A stretch of DNA of 64,000 bases from Phoenix dactylifera (taxonomy: Eukaryota; Streptophyta; Magnoliopsida; Arecales; Arecaceae): the NCBI RefSeq assembly GCF_009389715.1, contig NC_052401.1:3321530-3385529 (forward strand), written 5' to 3'. This document shows, one piece after another, positions 12,001 through 24,393 of the stretch. Every line of letters starts with the position of its first letter. The first letter of the stretch is position 1. The notes beneath the pieces are model-generated. The model ran no database searches. It saw only the letters and a program-made list of their open reading frames with translations, and was not told the DNA's origin. Made by a program: the position numbers and the translations under genes.

Positions 12001-15000
12001 GGACAAACTTTAACAAATGGAAGAAAAAAAGAAAAGGATTTCAAGGAAGGTCATAGTAAAAAGACGTATGGAGAAGACTACATTAACCATTTAAAGTGCA
12101 TGTCAATAGTACTTTTCATGTAAAATTACCAGGATATTTACTAGCAAATGTTAATTTGAAGGCATTGACATTTATTTATGCATAATAATGGCAAGCCAGG
12201 GAGTTATTATCTTGTATGAGTCATGCGATATTGTCAGGCAATTGCAGTAACCTTGCTTAATTGATTGGAACTGACAATATGATATCGTTACTTCATTTAT
12301 GCAACCAAATACAATATACAGTCGATCACATGTCTAGCTATAGATTCATTCCCACTAATTTATTCATCTCCTCAGTGCATAACCAAACCATTATTTGGAC
12401 GATTATTTGGAATGTGCACTTGTCTGCTTATATGTCAATATATGGATCCAAATTCAGATAGATCGGCGAATTTAAATTTTTATGGTTCATATTTCTTTCA
12501 GAATTTCCATGTGCTGAAAATAGAGGAGTGCTTTGACAGAAAAATAAAATTGGTTTTATCAATAAACGCATCAAAGTTCGGTTAACTTAGCAATACTAGG
12601 ACTTCTAACAAACGTATTTCTTGACAAGTTTGCATCAACATTAAAACCTAACGCCTGTATGCATGAATCATTCATGAGGCTCCACACCACCACAAATACT
12701 CCCCATTTTAAACAAATAAGCCCTATTTGGTTGCTTATTACTCATGGGAGAGAAGGGAATTGCACCTTCCAAAACGGGGTGTTTTGTAAAATTACATGAA
12801 CAATAAAAAATATTTAAACAAATTGGGCCATACTATCTCTCACATGCATCTCCCTGGTGAAATCTAGTAAAATAAAATTAGAAGAATGCTTTGAAGGGCT
12901 ATCAAAATGACTATCAGAGAGAGAGAGAGAGGCTATGAAAATAGCATATATCAATAAATGCACCAAATTTCAGTGTCCATACTTCTTCCCAGCATTGATA
13001 CCGTCTGAGGTTAGAAGGGCACATTGGCACGTAAAAAACAAGGTTAGTTGTATCAAAGCCATCAACTTCTGCTCGCTTAACTACCAAGTTTCAAATTCAA
13101 CAGGCTACACCCGCAAGCATGCACTTGTACACTTGTCTTATTGTTAAATCAGCACCACATATTCAAATTAATTGCACTAGTTTAGGACACATGATATGCA
13201 CATGAAAAACATTTGCATCCCAATTTCAATTCTTTATTCCACTTGGATACTTAGCCATAATATTTCCTCGCTTCCTACGTATGGCTTCTGAACGTCCAAC
13301 AAAGTTAGGTGACAACAGGTCACTTGGCGTTTGCTTGTTTATACTGTAAGACAGCAGCAGATTAGCTGGTAGGTTTTGATGCCACTCATAAATATGGCAG
13401 CAATAATATCAAAATAGAGATGCAGACTTTGAAATTCAATTCACAGCTTACATCACTTGATATAGTCTTCACAGGGAAATATGGTTGACAAAAAATTCTA
13501 CAAAAGTTGCTGAAAATTTTAACATTAGCAGGATCTGCAAGGTCTTCTTTGTTATAACAAAACATGCTGGAGCCTCGACATGAGTAACACTCCTATAAAG
13601 ATAATAAGAAATTTCTGAAACTTAAATACCAGCCAGCTGTAAATTATCATAAAAGCAGGCTAAAACAGTATGAATAATTTAACGCATGAATAGTGACAAA
13701 AGGGAAAATATTAATGGCAGAAACTGGTTCGGTGCCAAGATTGTCAAATTGCCTAGCCAGCCACCTAGCGAGGAAAGCCTTTAAGCCTTAATTCTACACA
13801 CATTTGATAATATGCGTAAGTATGTGAATAAATCATCTATGCACTCTTAAGTATGTGCATAAATCATCTATGCACTCTTTTTTTCACCATATGGCATCAC
13901 AAAACCTTTTTCCATACTTTAAGAGTCCAAAGATCAAAATCTGCAAGAAGAAGGAGAGCGGAAATAGCATTGTTGCAACTGCAGCAACCAGCAAGCTGTA
14001 GTGACATAGCTAGGCAACTAACTCCCAGAAAGGACTAGAAGAAGGAAGAAAATAAGGACGAGCAAGGCAGAGAGGAAGCAGCAAATAGACTGCAGGGCCA
14101 CAACCAAGGTTCGCCGTGCCGGTATCGGAGCCCATACCGGTCGGCCGGTAGCATGGGTCGGTATGCCCCCATGCCGATCCCGTACCGACACAGCGGAGAG
14201 GGCCAAGGCAAGAGAGGGAGAACGGGAGAGAGGAAGAGAGAGATAGGTGGGAGAGGGAGAGAGAACGGGCTCCGGAGGGCTTTCAAAACAGGGGTCCAGA
14301 GGGTGGAGCCCCTCCTCCGGCCCTCCCTCCCTCTTCCTCTCCCTTCCTCTCTCCTCCCTCTCTCTTTTCCTCTGTTTCCTTCTCCCTCTCCCCCTCCTTC
14401 CGATTTCTCATTTTGAAGGCCAGAAACAGTATGAATAATTTGATGCATGAATAGTGACAAAAGGGAAAATATTAATGGCAAAAACTGATTCGGTGCCAAG
14501 ATTGTCAAATTGCCTAGCCAGCCACCTAGCGAGGAAAGCCTTTAAGCCTTAATTCTACACACATTTGATAATATGCGTAAGTATGTGAATAAATCATCTA
14601 TGCACTCTTAAGTATGTGCATAAATCATCTATGCACTCTTTTTCACCATATGGCATCACAAAACCTTTTTCCATACTTTAAGAGTCCAAAGATCAAAATC
14701 TGCAAGAAGAAGGAGAGCGGAAATAGCATTGTTGCAACTGCAGCAACCAGCAAGCTGTAGTGACATAGCTAGGCAACTAACTCCCAGAAAGGACTAGAAG
14801 AAGGAAGAAAATAAGGACGAGCAAGGCAGAGAGGAAGCAATAAATAGACTGCAGGGCCACAACCAAGGTTCGCCGTGCCGGTACTGGAGCCCATACCGGT
14901 CGGCCGGTAGCATGGGTTGTATGCCCCCATGCCGATCCCGTACCGACACAGCAGAGAGAGCCAAGGCAAGAGAGGGAGAACGGGAGAGAGGAAGAGAGAG

Positions 15001-18000
15001 ATAGGTGGGAGAGGGAGAGAGAACGGGCTCCAGAGGGCTTTCAAAACAGGGGTCCAGAGGATGGAGCCCCTCCTCCGGCCCTCCCTCCCTCCCTCTTCCT
15101 CTCCCTTACTCTCTCCTCCCTCTCTCTTTTCCTCTGTTTCCTTCTCCCTCTCCCCCTCCTTCCGATTTCTCATTTTGAAGGCCAGAACCATCCCAATCTG
15201 CCACCAGTATGGCTCAGTACGCTCCGAACCGGACGGTTCAAGATGGTTCCGCATTCCTTGGCCACAGTAAACACCCATCAAGAAGGAGAATGAGGCAAGC
15301 AGAACAGGGGCTACAAGTAGGACAAGGTGAAAATCAGAGAACGCATGGAAAATATAACCAGATAAAGAAGCAATATCAGAAGAAAAAGAAGAACAATCGT
15401 AAGAGGAAGAAGAAGATGAAGATGGCTGGTTTAAGAAGAAGAATGAATGAAACAAGAAAGGAAGAAAAAATGAAAAATATACACATGCTTTGCGCCAGCA
15501 TTAGTGGTTTCTATCAGTGCCACCACACATCAAGGTCAGCTGACCCAACAATATCGATTGGTCAGCCTACTAGCTGCTGCTGGGTTGGTGGTAGCCTCCA
15601 CTATCCTCTTAAATGTACTATATGGGGTTCAAATAAAGAAAGAAAAGGGTAATGGAAACCCTTAAAAAAGTATGGTTTGAGCTGGCTTTGTCTAGGTAGC
15701 CTCGCCCAATTTGGTGCCTAGGCAACAACCTTTAACAACAATGATCGGTGCAGAACAAAGATCCAAGCCATGTACAGTGTCACCCATGACTTATCTGCAG
15801 TTAAAATAAATGACCCAATTGGAGCTGCTATGCTTTCCTCAAGCCTCAAAAGCTTTCCTAGATAGTCAAAGTTACTAATCATTTCACACCAAAAAGAATG
15901 GCAGGCTCTGTAGAGACATATGCATATACACACAAACACACGGGCACCTGTAGAACACATGCATAACACACATATAACAAACTGCAATAAGGGGTCTAAA
16001 CATGTCAGAATTTAGTCAAACACAAGCAAGGTCAGGCTTAGGTTTTTCTTCTTTGGTTTCCATGGTTCCAGATTCCTAATCAGATGCTCGATTGCTCCAT
16101 TATGAACTTATAAAATTATTTTTTTTGCCATTATTTTTCCAAGAATCATTTTTGTAATATAAAGCAACGTTATGGTGAAGTTATTAATTAGCAACTAGAT
16201 TGTTTATATTTGCAATATCTTTCTTTAATGAGCCTAAGTAGTTTCCACCAAATAAAAGAAGAAACCTACTGTCGCGGCATCTTATATAAATTCTGCATCC
16301 AAAATTATCTTAAAACTGATGGTGTTATTGAAAATAAAAAAAATTATATAGCAAGTCAAAATGAAAAATGTGAAAATAAGGCGCACATGTCAACATATAT
16401 GCAAGTTCTCCTAAAACATAATACTCTGTATGCACTTTTGCATGTACAATATTAATGGCTAATTTGTTAAGTGTTTTTTATTAGAATCAGTCAATAATAA
16501 TTAGGATTGGGCTTGATTGTCTTCTATGGTCAAGTTATGTCATTCGATAACCAGACACCAATTATAGCCCTAACTGTAGCATGCACACCTCTCTTAACAA
16601 GGTCAAGTGATCCTAATTCATTTAATAAGGATTAAAGAATAGTCAAAGTCATAAAATGCATTTGGCAGGAGACATAAAGCAATAGATATTAATGGATGAG
16701 TGAATTTGATATGAAACAAAAGCAACAGACTTACAAATTACAACTGTTCTGTAAATCCTGAATGGATATGCCTGATGATGTATTTTGAACAGCAGCCTGA
16801 TATTTCTGTACCATAGCACCAAGCTGACCAACCTGCACAGCAAAAACATCAACTATTCATCAACCAGAACTACAAGAGCAAGCTCGCATTTAGGAGTTAA
16901 AAATAACGTAGAAGTTTGCAGGCCGATATCTGAGACACAAGGTTACGTGGTACCTGAGGTATTATCAGTCTTCGAGGAATAAGCTCTTCATGACACCTAG
17001 CACAGAACTCCCAAGAAGCAATCTAGGAGAAGAGCATAAAAAAGGTAAATTGATTCAATAGATTCTAAGGCTAAGAAAGTAAGCATCTAGCATGCAGCAC
17101 AACCATTTTTTTCATGTTTCACCTTTAGATCTGGATTGAAGATAATCCTCAGTTGGCCATCACGTACCACACGTAATTGCTCAAAGACACTCTCCTGGAT
17201 TGCCTTAGCATAATCCAGCACAATCTGACCTGATGCATTCCGATATTCACGGGGCATATCGACATATAGAAGTTCCTCCAAAGTACCGCTTGCATATTTG
17301 ATTTGGCATAGCCTTGGCAAAACCTCAACAGTAGTTTCTATGAAGCAAAATTGGGAAGAATTGAAAACAAATGGTCATTCCAGGATGGAGCTCAAGGAAC
17401 AAACACCAACAACCACTCTAACCAATAAATTTGTTATAACAACTAAGAGTTTGCTTATATATCCAACTCAAAAATGTTATCCGCCAAGAACGTAATTAAG
17501 TCATGATTATATAAATAGCAAGGACAATGAAACATCAAAACAGTGAGCCCTTCCAAGATGGGCTTCAAGCAATAAGTAACCTTTTAATGAATAAAATTAT
17601 GGCAATAATTATAATAATAAAAATTAATGATTATTTAACATCTTAGAAAGAACAGGCACAGAAGATCCACATTCCGCACATTAGGTCAAAAGTTTGGAAG
17701 TTTTAGTTCCATGGTTTAGAATGTGATTTCACTTTGGAGGTACAATTCCTCTCCCTCTCTTAACAAGGTCTCTTCTACTTTCAACTGATTAATGTTTAAA
17801 AACAAAATCCACACCTGCTTCCAGTCCTACCTTTCTCTTCTCCCTAACCTTTCAGTCTCTCTCGTTCTCTCTCTCAATCTCTCCCCGTCTTTCCACTTGT
17901 TGTAATTCAATCCCAACTTTTGAGAGGCCCATGAACCCAAACCCCCTGATCACCACCATGGTGGCACCGTTGACCACCATGATCCACACCAACACCTTCT

Positions 18001-19089
18001 ACAACTTGGTCTATTAGCTCACTGAAGCCATATCATCAAATCCTCCAAGCCGGGTACAAATTAAAGGCCCCTAAAGTGCGGACGTGCATGGAATTAAATT
18101 AGTTGCCCCACATTTTTTAAGCCAGAAACAATTGCTATTTATACAGTAGCAACATATATATATAATTTACATAAAGTGCAACCTACCAGCAATATAATTA
18201 AATGATAATAATATAATATATGATAATTCTTAACTAGGATGGTACATACCAAAACCACGTCCAGGCTTATGGTTGCATATTTCACAATGCCACGCATCCT
18301 GTAAAAATGCACATAAAATTCAAGAGCATGTAAAAGAAATTTATGCTGATCAGAAACTCCAAAAATGACACTCATAACGACTGATGTTAAATTGAACTGG
18401 ATTACTGGACACATCTCAATGGCATTATCAACACTAAGTACAATTACTATAATTGGCAACTAAAAAAAACAGAAACCAACCAGCACCACATATAAACCAA
18501 AGTGCCATGTAATACCATGGTTAAGTTGGTAGCTAAGCATACCTGAGGAAGAACGCCAGTAGTTTGGCGACCACTTCCGTAAAGAGAAACACACCACCTC
18601 TTCTTTGCATTGGGAGCAAAATACTCAGCAACAAATTTTCTCCAAAATTCAATATTGTTATCCTGCACTCAGAATAGGGAATAGATGAGGCTTGAGAATA
18701 GAAATATGCCAGCTTATCTACACCCTGACATAACAACACCCAAATCAAGAGCAACAGAGATCACCTCCGGCCTATGTCGCTGGTGATACATATAATGAGT
18801 CAATCGCCGAGCACACATTCCAGGCTCATACGTAGCCTGTTTCACTTGGGGTCTTGCAGGAAGAGCTTGTTGATGAAGCTGCTGTTGCAACTGGCTTCTT
18901 TGCTGAGGTAGGTTATTGAGTAATTGCTGTTGCGGATGGTGCTGCTGCTGCTGCTGCTGCTGCTGCTGATGCTGAAGCTGCTGATGCTGATGCTGATGCT
19001 GAAGCTGCAGCATCCGCTGCTGTTGCAAGAGACTCATCTGTGCAGCCATAGCCTGGGAAGACTGCTTCAACTGCAAATATTGTTGCTGC

Positions 19090-19125
<36 letters not shown>

Positions 19126-19826
19126 AACATTGATGCATCTGAATGTTGTGGTTCCATCTTAACATGCCCCAAGCTTCTCAAAGGCTGCAGTTGTTGTGGC
19201 TCCATTTTCACCGCACCTATGCTGCACAATGTTTGTAAGTGTTGTGTGGAACCATTCTGATGTGTCAGACCCATCTGTGGCTCCAACTTCACAGCGCCCA
19301 TATTGCCCACATGACCTGACCCTCCTTGAAGCTGCTGTTGCTGTTGCTGGCTGTGAGGAACAGAGAACTGTTGCTGCAAATTCTGCCCTGCCTCAAGCTG
19401 CTGAGGCTGCAGGTGGTCCGATCCAAGCTGGTTTCCAGAAGGATTCTGGAAGTGCTGCCCCTGAGTTGGGACGGATGAAGAACTGAAGGAGAGTGGATCA
19501 GGCTCTAAAGAGCCGACCATTGCAGCAGCACCTCCAAGGCCACCTCGCTGTTGTAGATTCGCCAGAGAGGTACCAAGCCCACCACCAGACCCAGACCGTC
19601 CATTTCCAAACGATTGGTTGAGGAGAGACGAGACATTGGAGATATTTCCCAGCAAACTGTTACTGCTGAACTGAGTGCGAGGTGAGACGAGGGACGAGAA
19701 TGGCGGTTGAGATGGGAGGGAACCAGCCTGAGATCCTCCAAGTAAGCTGGAATTCGACCGGAGGAGGGAGGGGGAGACCGATTGAGCCCCACCACCCATG
19801 GGAGTCGGAGGCCCCGAAGGCACCAT
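9004..19826 (-). CDS. SEU: SEUSS-type transcriptional co-regulator
   Basis: Nine coding exons on the minus strand: 19826-18765, 18662-18543, 18298-18250, 17337-17123, 17022-16954, 16832-16735, 10712-10619, 10398-10329 and 9854-9004. All junctions are GT/AG and in phase, giving 875 residues, close to Arabidopsis SEU (about 877 from memory). Residues 1-80 carry the SEU-type start MVPSGPPTPMGGG; about 130-330 is Gln-rich with repeated VKMEPQ motifs and a long Gln tract. The Ldb1/Chip-like core spans roughly 333-590 (FWRKFVAEYFAPNAKKRW, WHCEICNHKPGRGF, GQIVLDYAKAIQESVFEQLR). The C-terminus is Ser/Asn/Gly-rich. SEUSS is a nuclear adaptor that pairs with LEUNIG and MADS proteins, for example to repress AGAMOUS. 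The last ~20 residues appear frameshifted relative to the family. The intron 16734-10713 is 6 kb and filled with repeats. Confidence 0.95.
10900..11095. repeat. TATG/ACATA simple repeat in the SEUSS long intron
   Basis: A run of imperfect GTATATGTATA/CATACATATG words about 200 bp long. It opens small Tyr/Ile/Cys-rich frames on both strands that are not real proteins. Confidence 0.8.
11160..11487. mobile_element. foldback MITE with 11-bp flanking repeat
   Basis: The two halves are imperfect inverted copies of each other (left arm TCTCTAAACTGCTT, right arm GTAGACAGTTTAG). The ends read CAACAGCC and GGTCTGTTG. TGTGGACACCC occurs at 11160-11170 and again at 11477-11487 and could be an 11-bp target duplication, a size seen for Mutator-type elements. 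The arms are related to the foldback at 48254-48640. Confidence 0.55.
13665..15187. repeat. 761-bp tandem duplication in the SEUSS long intron
   Basis: Copy 1 spans 13665-14425 and copy 2 14426-15187; both start at ACAGTATGAATAATTT and end at GAAGGCCAGAA. They differ by few substitutions and small indels, for example in a T-run near 13870 and 14640. The unit contains intron sequence plus the left part of a CAAGGTT-family element, so only the downstream element copy is intact. Open frames inside are low-complexity GA/CT artefacts. Confidence 0.9.
14864..15260. mobile_element. CAAGGTT-family hAT-like element (SEUSS intron)
   Basis: The element opens CAAGGTTCGCC and closes GCATTCCTTG, flanked by GCCACAAC (14856-14863) and GCCACAGT (15261-15268), six of eight bases alike; shifting the border by one base gives GGCCACAA/GGCCACAG, seven of eight. 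The left side holds CCGGTA/GGTCGG/CCGTACC motifs, the middle is purine- then pyrimidine-rich, and the right side has GTACGCTCCGAACCGG. No ORF is credible. A truncated copy of its left part lies at 14104-14425 because of the tandem duplication. Confidence 0.65.
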
Positions 19827-20564
19827 CTTTTAACAGAAGCGAGGGAATGGAAGGTTCATAGATCAGAAGAAGATCAAAATTCTAGTTAAAGCAACCCGGA
19901 TTTCAAGGTTTGGAACCCCAGATCCATACTATTTTAGCTAACCACTAGAAAGATGGAATCCTTGTGCTCAAAAATACAGGAATATAAGGAATTTCGAGCG
20001 ATAGAAACAAAATCCAAGCAAGGGGCTTTGCTTTCCAACATCCTATTCAATCTCTTCTCTCAATTTCCCAACAAAAAGTCAGTATCTTGATCTCAGATAT
20101 CTCACTCCAACTCCCACTAGCCCCCGGTTTTGCAAGGATGTATAGAAACAAACGCACAAGAAGAACGAAAAAAAGGGATCTTTCTCCAGAAACGGCAACC
20201 AAACAAGCAGAACCCAGCTCAAAATCCGATCTTTCCTCCCCTAAACTCCAAAACAATCGCTTTTCTCACCCCTTACTGCGATCCTTTCCGCTTTGCACGC
20301 CGAAACCAGAAGTAAAATCCCTCTATTGATTCCGACCCCAGAAAAATCAGTCAAATGGAGAAAAACCCCAACTAAATATCCACAATAATCCTCCCCAAGT
20401 CCAACGCCGCCAAACAACTCACCCCGATCTTGCACAAATCCAACAGGGCTCCAGCAATCCAATCGCACGAAGATTCGCTAATAACGGAACTAAAACGATA
20501 AAAAAGAAAAGAAGAAAAATCACACAAAGGCTAAACAAATAAAAAGCACAACGCTAGAACTCAC

Positions 20565-20720
20565 CCGATATCCTCCCTTCTTCTTCTTCGTTAACTTCTA
20601 CTGCTGGTCCGAATTTTAGGGTTAGGCTGCCTTCAGAGTAGTTGATTTGGTTTCCGAGCGACCGCGGTTTTTTCTCTCCCTCTCTCTCTCTCTCTCTCCC
20701 CTCCTGCCTTTATTTTTACT
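20565..20720 (-). other. SEUSS 5' UTR exon, donor and CT-rich start region
   Basis: A strong donor, ATCGG|GTGAGTT on the minus strand at 20565/20564, lies upstream of the coding exon, and an acceptor-like AAAAG sits immediately before the ATG. This suggests a 5'-UTR intron of about 740 bp, as is common for such regulators. A GA/CT tract at 20670-20700 resembles a pyrimidine-patch core promoter. The exon's 5' end is not defined. Confidence 0.55.
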
Positions 20721-21580
20721 TCTTTAAAATTATATTAAAAAATCATTCTTCTCTCGCTTTCTTCTTTCTTTTTTAGATAGAGAGAGAGAAGGGATGAGAG
20801 AGACTCTCCGTCGCTGCGGACGTCAAAATTCCATTAGATTTGATTATATTCTCTCTCTCTCATTCCTCCTCTGTTTACGTCCCCTCTCTCTCTCTCTCTC
20901 CGCTTCAAAGAAGTCAAAGCCTCTTCTTCTTAGATATTAAATAAAATATAGCTGGCATCATGCCATCATCCATCAAAGCTTGATGGATGGTCATGCATGA
21001 CCCATTCATCCACCACGCGCTCGCCGACTTGCAATGGCATTTATTTGCGGATTTCCCCCCGGAAAAACATTTGAGGCCCAATCATCTCGTGCCAACTGGC
21101 GTAGATATTCCTTTGCGGTGGGAGCATTGGACCCCATAGCATCACCGCTTATCTGGGAGTGTATCAGATGAACGGCTGATCGGGATTAGAAGATGTGGAC
21201 GGCGGGGTTGGTATGAGCCGTACGATGGGCGGCCAGCGCGATTCTCGAGGCGGCGACCCTCGGTCCGCCCGGTGGAGGCCGGTTAGATTTGAAGACCGGC
21301 TCCTCTGTGTATTTAATTCAAGCCAGCAGCTTTTGGCTACCATTAACTTAGAACTCTCGCACCTCAACGCAGGTCCATCCGTAATATTTTATTTATTTAT
21401 CTCGACAACTGCTTTACTAGAATAAATACATCAATTTACATCAGCCGTTGCGAAGAGTTCCTGATAAAACCGATATAGTTTCCGCGATACCAAAATTGTA
21501 GGATTCGCCATAAAGAAAACCGTTTAATCAATATTGGTGTATCGATACCGAACACCGTATCAATTCTCTGCGGCGACATG
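20721..21580. other. SEUSS upstream region and spacer
   Basis: Contains CT runs at 20850-20900 and a moderately GC-rich stretch at 21180-21300 with no recognisable protein. The part near 20720-20950 may be the SEUSS promoter. Confidence 0.45.
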
Positions 21581-21582
21581 AG

Positions 21583-22200
21583 TCGGTATGAACTGTACCA
21601 AATTTGTACCGATAGAAGAGACGGCACGACCATAAAAGTGAGAAAAGAAGAGAAAAAAAATGAAAGAAAGGGAGGGAGCTCGATGGTGGGCAGCGGACGT
21701 CAATGGAGGGTCGGCCAAGGCCGCATAACGAGAGGCCGCAACCGCTTCACCTATTTTAGATTTTTTTTCAAAATAATAAAATTCGCATGTAGAACATTAA
21801 GGGCAAATACTCTGTACCAATGAAAAAGACGATACGCAGACAGTAAAAGAGAAAAGAAAAGAGAGAGAGGAAGCCCAAACAGAGGGTAGCAGATATCGAC
21901 GAAGAGCCGGCGAAGTCCACGGAAAGCGAGACAGTAGCCATTTCACCTATTTTCGAATTTCTTTCCAAAATAATAAAATTCATGCGTAGAACAGCAAGGG
22001 CAAATATTTTATACCGATGGATGAGACGGCATGCAGACCGTAAAAAAAAAAAAAAAAAAAAAAGAAGAGAAAAAGAAAAGAGATAGGGAGCCCAATGAAA
22101 GGTGGCCGAGGTCGGCGGAGGCTAACAAAAACTGCGGAAGATGGGGCCATAGTTGCCTCGCCAGTTTTAGAAATTTTTTTCAAAATAATAATATCCGCAT
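21583..22200. repeat. three diverged ~200-bp tandem units
   Basis: A block ending CAAAATAATAAAATTCGCATGTAGAAC occurs near 21770, 21967 and 22181 in slightly changed form. Between these come GTACCGATAGAAGAGACGG-like text, a purine-rich run and GGAGCCC/GGTCGGC text. Spacings are about 197 and 214 bp, so this is a short, old tandem array. The start includes GTACC words like those in the CAAGGTT-family elements. Confidence 0.7.
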
Positions 22201-23088
22201 GTAGAATTCCTCCTAAACGGCTCTTATTTCAGTTAACGAAGCTGTCGTATCAAAGAGGGTAGAATTATCGGTTGCAACAAGTGCAGTTCCGAATAACAAA
22301 CGGGCAGTGTCAACCGTCAACGAGGTGACGAAGCCAAAATTTTCAGAATAACCAAACCACCCATTTATAGGTTCAGCAATTTCTGACCTTCAGATTTACG
22401 ATCAAACGGTTCTAGATGCACCCGTTCCACGAACTCCCGGTATGCATAATAAAATTATGACCAGAATCTTACACGCTGCGTCAATCGCAACCCTTCCCAA
22501 CGCTCTCTCAAGGGAAGCTCACCGGGACGGAGGACATCCCAACGACCAACAAAATGGAAATGCGAAAAGGCAAGTTGGTTTGAAACTTAAACAACAAGCA
22601 TATTTTTTTTCCAGAAAAAAGGACACGAGGTCCACGTCCAGTTGGAGGACAAGAAATGACCATGTATGGCTCATCATCATCATGGCATGACATGGCGTCC
22701 ACATCCATGAGACCAGGGGTCGAGGTCCGTTCTTTCTCTGGCCTTCCGGTCGTTTACGGCCGTCGACAGTGATCGGCTTGGCGTGTAGCCCCGCACACAC
22801 AGGGTGAGTCCGTGTACGTGCGGGCAATCGAGGAAGTGGTCCACCAATCGGACGGACGACGGCATTAAGAGGTGATGGATTAGGAGAGAGCGGCAACCAC
22901 CGGGCTTTGCTTCTAGAAGGACGGACTCATGGCATTGTCGCGAGCGTAGATTCTCCTGGATTTATTTTAGATTTTAGAGTACAGCTTGGGGGCCCAACCA
23001 ATCTCCCCCTAACACATTGCAATGAAGCTTTTTTCTTGATGATAAAGTTAGACCCTATTTTAATTATATAAAAAAAATGTTATGGAGC

Positions 23089-23090
<2 letters not shown>
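22201..23090. other. intergenic, no gene supported
   Basis: A mixed-composition stretch whose minus-strand frames (near 22519-22896) are open but show no domain or family resemblance. I see no promoter or splice pattern that would make it a gene. Confidence 0.45.

Positions 23091-23092
<2 letters not shown>

Positions 23093-23177
<85 letters not shown>
23093..23177. repeat. (TA)n microsatellite 1
   Basis: An 85-bp run of TA, interrupted once by AA near 23139. It opens Tyr/Ile frames that are artefacts. Confidence 0.95.
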
Positions 23178-23181
<4 letters not shown>

Positions 23182-23418
23182 CTGATGAATAGCTTGACTT
23201 GCACATGACATTTGGTAATATGTGTATTAATGCATCAGTTCTTATGTGCGGCATGGACCAAGATATTGAGCAAGGATTAGGGTTTAAGGATCGGGGCGGT
23301 GATCGGTAATAATCCAAATCGAAAGGGGAAATCATGCTAATAGATGCGCTTAAGATTATGCCTATGAGTTACCGTGTCTCAAAGAGTTGCAAAGCCTCAC
23401 ATATAGTCGATCGAGCAT

Positions 23419-23421
<3 letters not shown>

Positions 23422-23513
<92 letters not shown>
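23422..23513. repeat. (TA)n microsatellite 2
   Basis: An uninterrupted TA run of about 92 bp, 245 bp from the first array. Such runs are prone to assembly length errors. Confidence 0.95.
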
Positions 23514-23516
<3 letters not shown>

Positions 23517-23786
23517 TATGTAAAATGGTGCATCGTAACGGATATTCATAAGCTTTCACACGTATGCATTATGTAGTAGCTTTAAGTAGTAAAGATTTTT
23601 TTTTTGGTTATAGGAAAGATTGCTAGGGGGGTAGGCAATCAAATAAAAAGCTTTTCGAGCTTATATTTTATAAGCATGGAAATATGTGATTTACATGCGA
23701 TGCACAATTTTCGTGTCCCATAATCCTTTAATGCCACGAAAGAAGATCTTAGCGTGAAGTAAACGTGCATGGAACCATTATTGGAT

Positions 23787-24045
23787 GTAGGTTTTTGTCG
23801 AAGATTTTTCCACGATCAATTTTATCACTTCTTTTTTTTTTGAAGTATTCATCTCCTTCATAGCTTGAATCAATAAACATATGATTGATTGCCGCGCTGC
23901 CCAAAACTTTGGAAGGTAGGTTTTTGTCGAAGATTCTTCCACGATCAATTTTATCACTTTTTTTTAAAAAAATTATTCATATCCTTCATAGCTTGAATCA
24001 ATAAACGTATGATTGATTGCCGCGCTGCCCAAAACTTTGGAAGGT
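23787..24045. repeat. 129-bp tandem duplication
   Basis: Two nearly identical units start at GTAGGTTTTTGTCGAAG (23787 and 23916) and end at CCCAAAACTTTGGAAG. The main difference is in the T-run after TTTTATCAC. No coding content is seen. Confidence 0.9.
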
Positions 24046-24393
24046 AATTTTAATGCCATTTGACAAATTGGGCAATAGCTACTTTGTATATTAAAGATTC
24101 TATTTGAATTTAGCTAGCTCATGCTCCGATGGCTTAGTATTCCTAAATTCGATTCCAGAAATGGCCATCTCCCATGAGTAAATAGAATTGGAGGACTCCT
24201 AACCCATGACTAGAAAAGAGAATTCAACATTCAAACACCTAATCCTTCAAAGAGCTTCCATCCACTTAACCAGAAGACCATAGAGATATCTTTCTGTGTT
24301 TTTTTTTCCCTTTTAATTCAATCCCTCCCCAGAGATAGAAATCTACATGTTGGGAATCTTTAGTAAGACATTTGGAAGTAGATTTTCTGAATG

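Noticed and set aside
14035-15455. Arg/Glu/Gly-rich and Pro/Leu/Ser-rich frames of up to 228 codons
   Set aside because: They run through purine/pyrimidine tracts of a transposable element and its tandem copy inside an intron.
18924-19133. Poly-Leu frame on the plus strand
   Set aside because: Antisense of the SEUSS glutamine tract.
23093-23559. Tyr-Ile repeat proteins on both strands
   Set aside because: Artefacts of the TA arrays.
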